DNA of 5,390 nucleotides from Acidimicrobiia bacterium (GTDB lineage Bacteria; Actinomycetota; Acidimicrobiia; UBA5794; JAOTWH01). A program made the position numbers and the translations under genes. Location of the stretch: contig JAOTWH010000154.1 of assembly GCA_029863035.1 (NCBI GenBank), positions 1-5,390 of the forward strand, given 5' to 3'. The notes under the pieces were generated by a model. It was not told the origin of the DNA. It ran no database searches and saw nothing but the letters and a program-made list of their open reading frames with translations. Below are positions 1 to 5,390 of the stretch, piece after piece; position 1 is the first letter of the stretch; every line of letters begins with the position of its first letter.

Positions 1-55
1 CGTCCACCACCTGAGCAACCCGCTCGGCTGTCATGTTGGTGTAGTCGGTGAGCAT
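1..55 (-). CDS. 5' end of an unidentified gene, cut by the left window edge
   Basis: An open frame begins with ATG at 55-53, 13 nt after the stop of the oxygenase-like gene, and runs without a stop to the window edge. The visible product reads MLTDYTNMTAERVAQVVD. A second in-frame ATG at 34-32 would give MTAERVAQVVD and could be the true start. Neither has a convincing Shine-Dalgarno sequence. The short distance and same strand suggest it is the next gene of the same operon. Eighteen codons are too few to recognise a family, so no function is proposed. It could also be a chance frame. Confidence 0.5.
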   Translation of the reverse strand, partial: MLTDYTNMTAERVAQVVD

Positions 56-68
56 CGGCTGAGCGTAA

Positions 69-998
69 CTATTCGCCCGAGTCGACCATGGCCTGGACCT
101 CTGGCGCCAGCCTCTGGTGAAAGAGGCCCGGCGGGATGGGCGCGCCGGTGCGCACCAAAGCGATCTGCCACGACGGCGAGGATCCAAGCGCCCATCGCAA
201 GCCGCGGCTGGCGATCTTGCCAACCGTGATGGCCCCCGGGATGCGTCTTAGCCCCAGGATGCGACGCAGGCGGCGCGGAAGGGTGGCGGAGGCAGCCCAG
301 AAAAGCAATCGATACGCCGGCTTCACATTCCACGGCAGCGGTGGCGACCTGAGAAACTTGATGGCGTCCTCGGTGCCCGGCGAGGGGCCCAGGTGAGGAT
401 GCTGGGCGATCCAGGCCGACAGGTCTCGGGCTGTCCCGGGCAGCGGGTCCGAATACAGGAGCGCACCCACCTTGGCCTGTTCCGACACGAACCGATCGGC
501 ATCACTTTGGCTGAGTGGTTGCCGAGCGAAACGCTGATAGGCGGTGAGGAAGGAGTCGGTTAGGGCGTTGTGGACCCAGGCGGCAAGGGGAGGGGCGTCG
601 GCTGTGTAGCTATTGCCCCGGTGTGAGACTCCGGTCACCCTGCGGTGAGCCCTCTTGACAACCTCCACCGCAGCGTCCACTTCAGGCTTTGCACCAAACG
701 AGGTCGCGGTGACGTATGCCGATGTGCGCGACAGCCTGCCCAGCGGGTCCTCTCTGTAGCGGGAGTGGTCGGCTACCCCTGCCGACACCTCGGGATGGGC
801 AGCCTGTACCAACAGGGCCCGAATGCCTCCGAAGAACGCGGCGACATCGCCGATAACGGGCCACGTCGCTGAGTCGGGCCCGAACAGGCCGGGGTCACCC
901 CGATGGTCGAGCGTTCTCGCCAACGGATACTCGGCGTGGGAGAACAGGCTGGTCGTGTTCGCCACCATCCGCCGCCGGATGGCGTCTGTGATACGCAT
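69..998 (-). CDS. MpaB-family (DUF2236) oxygenase-like protein
   Basis: A 309-residue protein matching the oxygenase MpaB / DUF2236 family, related to the latex-clearing protein Lcp. Seen: an N-terminal segment with RTLDHRGDPGLFGPDSATWP (residues 28-47), then QAAHPEVSAGVADHSRYRED (65-84), RLSRT (88-92), H118 in RAHRRVTG, and WVHNALTDSF (141-150). The spaced His residues (H68, H78, H118, H143) and the HP, RxxxT and WxH patterns are the hallmark of the family. Known members are haem-associated oxygenases acting on isoprenoid chains (MpaB on a farnesyl side chain, Lcp on polyisoprene); most bacterial relatives have no known substrate. No signal peptide is evident. ATG 998 is preferred over the in-frame TTG at 1007 because the family core starts just after it, although the ribosome binding site is weak; a stop at 1028-1026 blocks longer forms. 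Probably co-transcribed with the upstream membrane-protein genes. Confidence 0.87.
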   Translation of the reverse strand: MRITDAIRRRMVANTTSLFSHAEYPLARTLDHRGDPGLFGPDSATWPVIGDVAAFFGGIRALLVQAAHPEVSAGVADHSRYREDPLGRLSRTSAYVTATSFGAKPEVDAAVEVVKRAHRRVTGVSHRGNSYTADAPPLAAWVHNALTDSFLTAYQRFARQPLSQSDADRFVSEQAKVGALLYSDPLPGTARDLSAWIAQHPHLGPSPGTEDAIKFLRSPPLPWNVKPAYRLLFWAASATLPRRLRRILGLRRIPGAITVGKIASRGLRWALGSSPSWQIALVRTGAPIPPGLFHQRLAPEVQAMVDSGE

Positions 999-1025
999 GG
1001 GCGGCAAAGTAGTCCGAGGACATCC

Positions 1026-1151
1026 CTATGTAGGGCGGGCGCTTGAAGGCATCGGAGCTCTGTGTTGGGTGAGGTCAACTCTGCAGTCGGTGATACCGGC
1101 CAGGCGCAGCTGGCGTTGCTCTGCTACCTCGCGCAGTGTGTTGTTGGTCAT
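1026..1151 (-). CDS. possible small protein (41 aa), unrecognised
   Basis: The gap between the membrane-protein gene and the MpaB-like gene holds a complete small frame. It has ATG at 1151-1149, only 3 nt after the upstream TAA, and TAG at 1028-1026. The product begins MTNNTLREVAEQRQLRLAG and ends in a Pro/Ser/Arg-rich tail. The first half looks like an amphipathic helix, and there is no membrane segment. The placement fits a translationally coupled operon gene. Against it: no clear Shine-Dalgarno beyond the A-rich TAAGAA, very short length, and no family recognised. It could be a remnant of a longer gene or a chance frame. Confidence 0.35.
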   Translation of the reverse strand: MTNNTLREVAEQRQLRLAGITDCRVDLTQHRAPMPSSARPT

Positions 1152-1154
1152 TTC

Positions 1155-2225
1155 TTATGTTGCAAAAGGCGCGTCCACCGGCTTCTTCCGCCACGACTTG
1201 TTGCGCCGCCAGAACACGTATGAGGCAGCACCGAGCGGGATGGGTAGGACGAAGGTGATGAACCTGAACAACAGAACTGCCGCCACGATCTGGGCATCGA
1301 GGGCCTCGTCGGCCCCAATAGAGAGCGCCGCGGTCACCCCCAACTCGACCACTCCGAGCCCACCCGGGGTGATGGGAATGGCCGAGATGAGACGCACGAA
1401 CGCGTATGCCGCCAGGATCTTGATCCAGCCGATTTCATCTTCGGAGACTCCCACGTTGCGCAGCGCCACCAGCAGGACGATGTACAACGAGATGTGGCTC
1501 ACCAAAGTGGACACCGTCAGTCGGAGCCAGCGCGCCTTGAGAAGTTCTCCGGTGCGCCGGAAGAAGTCAACGGCCGAGTCGCCCCCGCCCTCGATCGGTG
1601 GCTTGCGGATCAGTCGCCGCAGTCTGGAGAGAACCCGGGCGCCCAGGTCTCCCAGCTTGCGCGCCATTCCCTCGGAACGCACCATCAGCCACAAGATGAC
1701 TATCGCCCCGAACAGGACTCCGAGTCCGACGATGGCCGAGATGATCTCGGCGGCACCGGCATCTCCCGACAGAGCCAACAGCGCAAGGGCCACGATCGGC
1801 ATCCCAAGTTTCACATAGTTGTTCCATATGCCGGAGACCACCGTTGCCCTGGCGAAATCGGCTGTGGTGAACCCCCACGATCGGTACATGGCGAAGGTCA
1901 CTCCAACCCCGAGAATTCCCCCTCCGGGCATGGTGTTGGACACCGCGGTGGATGCCTGGTTGGAGATGGCGGCCTGGCCGAGTCTGAGCCCGGGGAGTAC
2001 CGCAGTGAGCACGAACCAGTACGTCACGAGGTTCCAGAAACCAACAACGAACAGGATGCCCGCCTCGAGGACTGTCATGGCGCGGATGGTGCCCCACACG
2101 TCCTCGTAGGAGGCGATGCGGGGAAAGACGAAAGCGAAGATGCCCACCACCACAGCGGTGGACAGCAGCCCTTGTAACACCCGCTTGAGGGTGGACGAAG
2201 CTGGGCTTGTCGGGCCGTCCGTCAT
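1155..2225 (-). CDS. UPF0104 / LPG_synthase_TM family integral membrane protein
   Basis: A 356-residue polytopic membrane protein of the lysylphosphatidylglycerol synthase transmembrane (UPF0104, YbhN-like) family, the module that forms the flippase part of MprF. About seven to nine hydrophobic segments are visible, roughly at 17-36, 55-79, 92-113, 125-152, 160-182, 233-256, 266-283 and 311-340. Family signatures are NTMPGGGILGVGV (97-109) and IPITPGGLGVVELG (283-296), the typical PGG loops. A basic cytoplasmic stretch lies near 184-209 and the C-terminus is Lys/Arg-rich. There is no aminoacyl-transferase domain, so it should not make lysyl-PG; lipid transport is the usual proposal for stand-alone members. 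ATG 2225 is chosen over in-frame GTG 2240 because a strong GGGAGG lies just upstream of the ATG. It follows the lipoprotein gene by 78 nt on the same strand. Confidence 0.9.
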   Translation of the reverse strand: MTDGPTSPASSTLKRVLQGLLSTAVVVGIFAFVFPRIASYEDVWGTIRAMTVLEAGILFVVGFWNLVTYWFVLTAVLPGLRLGQAAISNQASTAVSNTMPGGGILGVGVTFAMYRSWGFTTADFARATVVSGIWNNYVKLGMPIVALALLALSGDAGAAEIISAIVGLGVLFGAIVILWLMVRSEGMARKLGDLGARVLSRLRRLIRKPPIEGGGDSAVDFFRRTGELLKARWLRLTVSTLVSHISLYIVLLVALRNVGVSEDEIGWIKILAAYAFVRLISAIPITPGGLGVVELGVTAALSIGADEALDAQIVAAVLLFRFITFVLPIPLGAASYVFWRRNKSWRKKPVDAPFAT

Positions 2226-2303
2226 TTCCCTCCCCAGCACTGGAGTTCGTGGTCAGCGACTCCGGACGACCCTAATGACTGGTGCCCACGTGACTTGGAT
2301 GTT
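2226..2303 (-). other. 78-nt gap between lipoprotein and UPF0104 genes
   Basis: This spacer separates the lipoprotein stop from the next start. It contains a CACGTG hexamer (2287-2292) and the ribosome binding site of the downstream gene. No GC-rich hairpin with a T-run and no clear -35/-10 pair is visible, so read-through transcription from the upstream genes is likely, though an internal promoter cannot be excluded. Confidence 0.5.
2229..2234 (-). promoter_or_regulatory. ribosome binding site deciding the UPF0104 start
   Basis: GGGAGG read on the minus strand lies three bases (GAA) before ATG 2225. The alternative GTG at 2240 has no comparable motif upstream, so this site fixes the start at 2225. 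Confidence 0.7.
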
Positions 2304-3164
2304 CTACTCATCGAGCTCGGACTCATCGAGAATGAACCCAGCTTCCTCCGCTTGCGCTTGGAGACTCGCGAGGTCGACGAAGCCCACGGCCCGTTCGATG
2401 TCGGATACCAGACTCTCCACCCCGTTGCCCTCCGCATCGAATTCGAAGGTGACACAGCCACCGTCGAACAGGTGGAACCAGGTGGCTCGGTAGCTACCGG
2501 CTTCGACGCGGTGCTCGATCTCTTCGATGGCATCTGCCAAGGTCAGACCAAAGGCCCGCTCACCCTCCGGCGATCTGACCTGCATGGTGCCCTGCCTCTG
2601 GTCCACATCGTCGACCACGATTACGAAGGCTCCCCCGTTCAGAGCAGCCGCGATCTTGTCCCCAGCAAAGGAACTGGCCGACTCGTCGAGTCGAAGCCTG
2701 AAGGGCCTGCCCCGTACTGATACCCCTGATAGTTCAACGCCTACCTTGGCGGCGTAATCCAAAGCGGCACCGGCGGTGGGCATGATCACGATGTCGACGG
2801 GCTGGATCTCTTCGGTGGCCTCGACGAATCGCTTGATCGCCTCGTTGGGGTGTCGCCGGCCGGCGGCCGAGCCCGGGTCGCAAGCTTCGGTAAGTGTCAC
2901 CTTCACGAAATGGTCGCCGACGCGGTCCGAGTCGAGCCAGAAGGTGACCTCGCCCGTCTGGTGTTGCATGTGGTGGTAGGTCCAACCGGGTTCCAGCTCG
3001 TAGAGGCAAGGTCCGAATTGAGCATCTGGGATCGCCTGTATCTCCATGATGATGGAGATCGGGATATCTGTTAATGGGGAGTCGCAGCGCGGGTATTCAC
3101 GACCAAGCGTTGCACACGAGCTTGCTAAGAGGGCCACCAGGCCGAATGCAGCGATTCGCTTCAC
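2304..3164 (-). CDS. predicted lipoprotein of unknown function
   Basis: A 286-residue product with a lipoprotein signal peptide: VKR at the N-terminus, a hydrophobic stretch IAAFGLVALL (4-13), then LASSC with the lipidated Cys at position 17. It is expected to be anchored on the outer face of the cytoplasmic membrane. The mature part is soluble and has further Cys at 27, 53, 95 and 237, which could form disulfides. It contains a hydrophobic strand GGAFVIVVDDV (177-187), a GGCVTFEFD motif (235-243), and a very acidic C-terminus ending ILDESELDE. I do not recognise a named domain. The GTG start at 3164-3162 is set by a GGGAG four bases upstream and by the signal peptide; the frame stays open far upstream, but that part overlaps the kinase gene and is not protein-like. 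GTGA overlaps the TGA stop of the kinase gene, implying translational coupling and a shared function with it. Confidence 0.85.
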   Translation of the reverse strand: MKRIAAFGLVALLASSCATLGREYPRCDSPLTDIPISIIMEIQAIPDAQFGPCLYELEPGWTYHHMQHQTGEVTFWLDSDRVGDHFVKVTLTEACDPGSAAGRRHPNEAIKRFVEATEEIQPVDIVIMPTAGAALDYAAKVGVELSGVSVRGRPFRLRLDESASSFAGDKIAAALNGGAFVIVVDDVDQRQGTMQVRSPEGERAFGLTLADAIEEIEHRVEAGSYRATWFHLFDGGCVTFEFDAEGNGVESLVSDIERAVGFVDLASLQAQAEEAGFILDESELDE

Positions 3165-4963
3165 AGCACTCCCGTCCGTAAGTTCTGCAACCCGACCTGG
3201 ATGACCAGTAACACAACGGCGAGCACCGCTAATGCGAGACCAATGCGTCGCAGACTCATCCGCTGTAGGTGGATCACGTCGACCGGGGGAGCGAAGTCTC
3301 GGAAGGTCTGGATTAGGTCGGTCCCGTCGGCACTGCCCCTCTCCTTTATCTGGTCGGCCAGCTGACGGGGCAGTGTGATTCCGTAGGTCGCGGCGAATGC
3401 CTCGGCTATGTCTGCTGGATCGAAGTATCGAACCGCCGCCTGGTAGACCTCCTCTGGATCTACGTGCAAGGCCAGCACCAGCATCATGTTCGCTAAGTCG
3501 ACAGCTTGGCGCCAGGGAGTGGGCCGCAAAGTGGCGAAGGCAACATCGATCATCTTGACCGATCCGTCGCGAACCATGAGATTGGACGGTTTGACATCGC
3601 GATGCGCCAACCCCGCATCCCATAGCTGGCGAATGATCCGAAGCGATTCGTCGACCACCTGGGGCGTGACCTCAGCGTCGCCGATCTCGCGAGCGTCCTG
3701 CAAGAATTCGGTCACCAGCAAGTACTCCCTCTCCGGTGTGATCTCCACCACGCCGAACGACTCGGCCGAAGGCAGCCCAGCTTTGGCCATCGTCAACAGC
3801 ATGTAATCCTCGTACTCCACCAGCCTTCGTACCGAGGTGAAGCGGACCTCATCCTCCAGGCTTCCGTACAGAATGGTGCGCCCCATCTTGTACCAACGGT
3901 CGGCCCGGAGATGGTTGGCGGCATAGAGCTTGGCGAAGACCACCGGAACGGGGCCACCCTCGATCTCGATGCGAAGCGGAGTCGACCCTCCGGAACCGGC
4001 CAACCCAAATGGCTCCATCGTCTTGACCTGAAATCCCAGCTGGTCGGAGATTCCCTGCCGGATGGCTTCGCCTCTCAAACCGGTTACGTCGAGGTGGGCA
4101 GTAACGCCTCGTCCGTAGCTGACCGGGAACACTGCCTCGGGTACGAACAGCTTGAATGTCACTACCGCCACCGCCAGGCCGAACAAGACACCAACGACGC
4201 CGTCGGTGAGATGATCGACTCCTAGGTAAACCCGGGACAGCACCAGGGCGGTGACCGCGGCACCACTCCCGGCGAGCCATCGATTGCGCCATGTCCCCTT
4301 GGGAAACAGAGCGAAGCCCATCACTCCCAACGTGACGGCGAGCGCGGCCGTGGGCGTAGACGGATGGCTGTAGCCGGACCAGTTGCTGAGGATCGGCACC
4401 AGGGGTCGAGGCCGCCCTATCTCGTTGGCGAGCCAGGCGATCAAGGCATCGACGCCAACCACTGCGATGATCGCTGCGAACAGGTGCCGCCACTGGCGAT
4501 AGAAGATGAGCACGAGGAAAGTCGCCCAGCGCAGAGGGCGAAAAGTCCACGTCGATCCCAGCGCGTGGATCGCCTTGGAGATCGTGGTGGCGATATCGGT
4601 TCGCAGGTCGACGAGCCAGCCGAGGATGGCGGTGTCCTGCCGCTGCCACCACTCGGCACTGCCGGGGATGGCGAACAGGGTGATCCACATTCCAAGAGTC
4701 GTTAGCCCGATGACGAGCCAGATCTTGCCGGCCATCTTCAGCTCGCGGGGGAGAGGCGGCTTCTCTCCAGAGGGCCGGCGGCGCTTACCCGAGATGCGAA
4801 GGCGCCCCACCTGGATCTGGCGGCGTTCCCCCACTCCTTCGAGTTGGCGGACAACGCGCTCGCCCAGCTCGATATGGTCGAGGGAAAGCTCTTCTACCTC
4901 CCCGCCGGCTCCGCCATGGGCGTCAGATCCTGTTCCGACCAGCGTTCCTCCCTTACATATCAA
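3161..4963 (-). CDS. PAP2-like membrane domain fused to a protein-kinase-like domain
   Basis: Up to 600 residues (numbering from TTG 4963). The order is a polar basic N-terminal tail including GKRRRPSGEKPPLPREL (59-75), a six-helix PAP2-like membrane region (about 79-275), a cytoplasmic linker, a kinase-like domain (about 325-560) and a C-terminal membrane helix (573-591). The PAP2 motifs are recognisable but altered: ANEIGRPRP (179-187) has Ala where the motif-1 Lys belongs, PSTP (201-204) replaces PSGH, and SRVYLGVDHLTD (243-254) has Asp where the His belongs. The kinase has FAKLY (K345), AHRDVKPSN (453-461, D456, K458, N461) and MIDVAFA (D473, replacing DFG), so ATP-dependent phosphotransfer is plausible. 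I recall similar PAP2/kinase proteins in actinobacteria, with a like RRRPSGE-type tail; the substrate is unknown. The start is uncertain: TTG 4963, GTG 4834, GTG 4810 and ATG 4735 are in frame and none has a well-spaced Shine-Dalgarno. ATG 4735 would delete the tail. Confidence 0.87.
   Translation of the reverse strand: MICKGGTLVGTGSDAHGGAGGEVEELSLDHIELGERVVRQLEGVGERRQIQVGRLRISGKRRRPSGEKPPLPRELKMAGKIWLVIGLTTLGMWITLFAIPGSAEWWQRQDTAILGWLVDLRTDIATTISKAIHALGSTWTFRPLRWATFLVLIFYRQWRHLFAAIIAVVGVDALIAWLANEIGRPRPLVPILSNWSGYSHPSTPTAALAVTLGVMGFALFPKGTWRNRWLAGSGAAVTALVLSRVYLGVDHLTDGVVGVLFGLAVAVVTFKLFVPEAVFPVSYGRGVTAHLDVTGLRGEAIRQGISDQLGFQVKTMEPFGLAGSGGSTPLRIEIEGGPVPVVFAKLYAANHLRADRWYKMGRTILYGSLEDEVRFTSVRRLVEYEDYMLLTMAKAGLPSAESFGVVEITPEREYLLVTEFLQDAREIGDAEVTPQVVDESLRIIRQLWDAGLAHRDVKPSNLMVRDGSVKMIDVAFATLRPTPWRQAVDLANMMLVLALHVDPEEVYQAAVRYFDPADIAEAFAATYGITLPRQLADQIKERGSADGTDLIQTFRDFAPPVDVIHLQRMSLRRIGLALAVLAVVLLVIQVGLQNLRTGVL
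3169..3173 (-). promoter_or_regulatory. ribosome binding site of the lipoprotein gene
   Basis: GGGAG on the minus strand, four bases before GTG 3164, inside the last codons of the kinase gene. It supports a start at 3164 that re-initiates at the GTGA stop/start overlap. Confidence 0.6.
4946..4954 (-). promoter_or_regulatory. strong Shine-Dalgarno-like AAGGGAGGA near the kinase-gene 5' end
   Basis: AAGGGAGGA on the minus strand is the best ribosome-binding match near the start of the PAP2/kinase gene. It lies inside the frame that opens at TTG 4963, so it cannot serve that start. The only in-frame near-cognate codon at suitable distance is CTG 4942-4940. It may mark a CTG start, or it may be chance. 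Confidence 0.3.
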
Positions 4964-5043
4964 CCTAGCGGCTGCCTAAACGCCAACACCTGGACAGAAA
5001 CCCACGGTATTCCCAGCCGGACCACCCTATTGGGGCCTTTCGA

Positions 5044-5090
5044 CCCTGTTGCTGCCAGCAGATCAGTGTTGGGCTAGGTACCGAACAGGG
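5044..5090. repeat. inverted repeat CCCTGTT / AACAGGG
   Basis: CCCTGTT at 5044-5050 is matched exactly by its reverse complement AACAGGG at 5084-5090, with 33 bases between. Each arm is followed within a base by CTGCC. A second, compact palindrome TGCTG-C-CAGCA occupies 5050-5060, abutting the left arm. The place between divergent genes fits an operator, but a 7-bp repeat can arise by chance. Confidence 0.35.
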
Positions 5091-5131
5091 CTGCCGTCGG
5101 TGGCTTCGGCGCTGCGTTTGACTTTCGTTTC

Positions 5132-5138
5132 GGGGAGG
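5132..5138 (+). promoter_or_regulatory. ribosome binding site of the MMPL gene
   Basis: GGGGAGG lies four bases (ACCA) before ATG 5143, a strong Shine-Dalgarno that supports this start. Confidence 0.75.
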
Positions 5139-5142
5139 ACCA

Positions 5143-5390
5143 ATGACCAAGCAGCAGGCAAGTCGTGGCTACGCCATCTTCGAGTGGCTCAACGACCACA
5201 TCAAGGCAGTATCGATCGTCGCCGTGGTTGTGGCGCTCGCATTGGGGTTCCTTGGCCCGATCGTGGCAGATGAGAGCGAGCCCAACTTCAGCCCAGGTGG
5301 GGAGATCTATGACACCGAGGACTTGGTGGAAGATCGCTTCGCCTCCGACTCGCCGGTTCGAGCAGCGGTCTATCTCATAGAGAATCGAGA
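5143..5390 (+). CDS. N-terminal part of an RND/MMPL-family transporter, cut by the right window edge
   Basis: An open frame from ATG 5143 runs to the window end without a stop, giving 82 residues plus two bases. Seen: a short polar cytoplasmic N-terminus (MTKQQASRGYAIFEWLNDH), one strong membrane helix (about 21-41, KAVSIVAVVVALALGFLGPI), then an extracytoplasmic segment beginning DESEPNFSPGGEIYDTEDL and continuing EDRFASDSPVRAAVYLIEN. A first helix followed by a periplasmic segment with a GxIYxTxxLxxxxF-type pattern and a beta strand is how actinobacterial RND/MMPL transporters begin. Such proteins are usually 700-1000 residues, use proton-motive force and often export lipids, but only a small part is visible, so the substrate and the family call are provisional. 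The start is well supported by GGGGAGG four bases upstream. It is divergent from the PAP2/kinase operon and may share its regulator. Confidence 0.65.
   Translation, partial: MTKQQASRGYAIFEWLNDHIKAVSIVAVVVALALGFLGPIVADESEPNFSPGGEIYDTEDLVEDRFASDSPVRAAVYLIENR

Larger units (their letters stand above)
4964..5142. other. divergent intergenic region, probable two-way promoter region
   Basis: These 179 bp separate the leftward PAP2/kinase operon from the rightward MMPL gene, so promoters for both should lie here. No convincing -35/-10 pair was found on either strand. The region does contain inverted repeats (5044-5090 and 5050-5060) that could be regulator sites, and the MMPL ribosome binding site at its right end. 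Confidence 0.6.

Noticed and set aside
823..1818. 331-codon plus-strand open frame
   Set aside because: It lies antisense across the MpaB-like gene, the gap and the UPF0104 gene; its Ser/Arg/Thr/Pro-rich product has no recognisable domain, as expected of a shadow frame in GC-rich DNA.
1494..2177. 227-codon plus-strand open frame
   Set aside because: Fully antisense to the UPF0104 membrane gene, with a Gly/His/Glu/Gln-rich low-complexity product.
2295..2720. 141-codon plus-strand open frame
   Set aside because: Antisense to the lipoprotein gene, with no ribosome binding site or recognisable domain.
3165..3623. Upstream extension of the lipoprotein frame
   Set aside because: The frame stays open for 153 more codons but overlaps the conserved kinase region, has an Arg-rich unlikely composition, and would bury the signal peptide.
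3849..4688. 279-codon minus-strand open frame
   Set aside because: Overlaps the PAP2/kinase gene in another frame; Arg/Pro/His-rich composition typical of a frame shadow.
5075..5080. TAGGTA as a -10 box for the MMPL gene
   Set aside because: Poor match, and no credible -35 element at 16-18 bases upstream.
5118..5123. TTGACT as a -35 box for the MMPL gene
   Set aside because: It is only 19 bases before the start codon; a -10 box at normal spacing would fall on the ATG and exclude the ribosome binding site.

Overview
The window looks like chromosomal DNA of a moderately high-GC actinobacterium (Actinomycetota, possibly an Acidimicrobiia-like lineage). The basis is G/C-rich third codon positions, GTG/TTG starts, GGAGG-type ribosome binding sites, and protein families typical of that phylum: a PAP2-like/kinase fusion, an MpaB-type oxygenase and an MMPL transporter. 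The taxonomic call is inference. No mobile element, CRISPR array, tRNA or rRNA was seen.

Layout: almost everything from 4963 down to 1 is one tightly packed minus-strand gene series. In transcription order it holds: (1) a PAP2-like membrane domain fused to a protein-kinase-like domain (4963-3161); (2) a predicted lipoprotein whose GTG start overlaps the stop of gene 1 by four bases (3164-2304); (3) a UPF0104/LPG_synthase_TM polytopic membrane protein (2225-1155) after a 78-nt gap; (4) a possible 41-residue ORF (1151-1026); (5) an MpaB/DUF2236 oxygenase-like protein (998-69); (6) the first 18 codons of another gene cut by the left edge (55-1). Divergently on the plus strand, after a 179-bp intergenic region with inverted repeats, starts a gene for an RND/MMPL-type transporter (5143 onward). 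It is cut by the right edge and has no stop codon in the window.

How the genes may work together: genes 1-3 all act in or at the membrane. PAP2 enzymes commonly act on polyprenyl or other lipid phosphates, UPF0104 proteins are the MprF flippase-type membrane domain, MpaB/Lcp relatives oxidise or cleave isoprenoid chains, and MMPL proteins export lipids. A lipid or isoprenoid-carrier envelope function is therefore a reasonable hypothesis, but nothing in the sequence identifies the substrate. The most notable point is that the PAP2 domain has lost the canonical residue in all three catalytic motifs while the attached kinase keeps Lys, HRDxKxxN and the metal-binding Asp. This suggests the membrane domain is a sensor, scaffold or lipid-binding module rather than a phosphatase.
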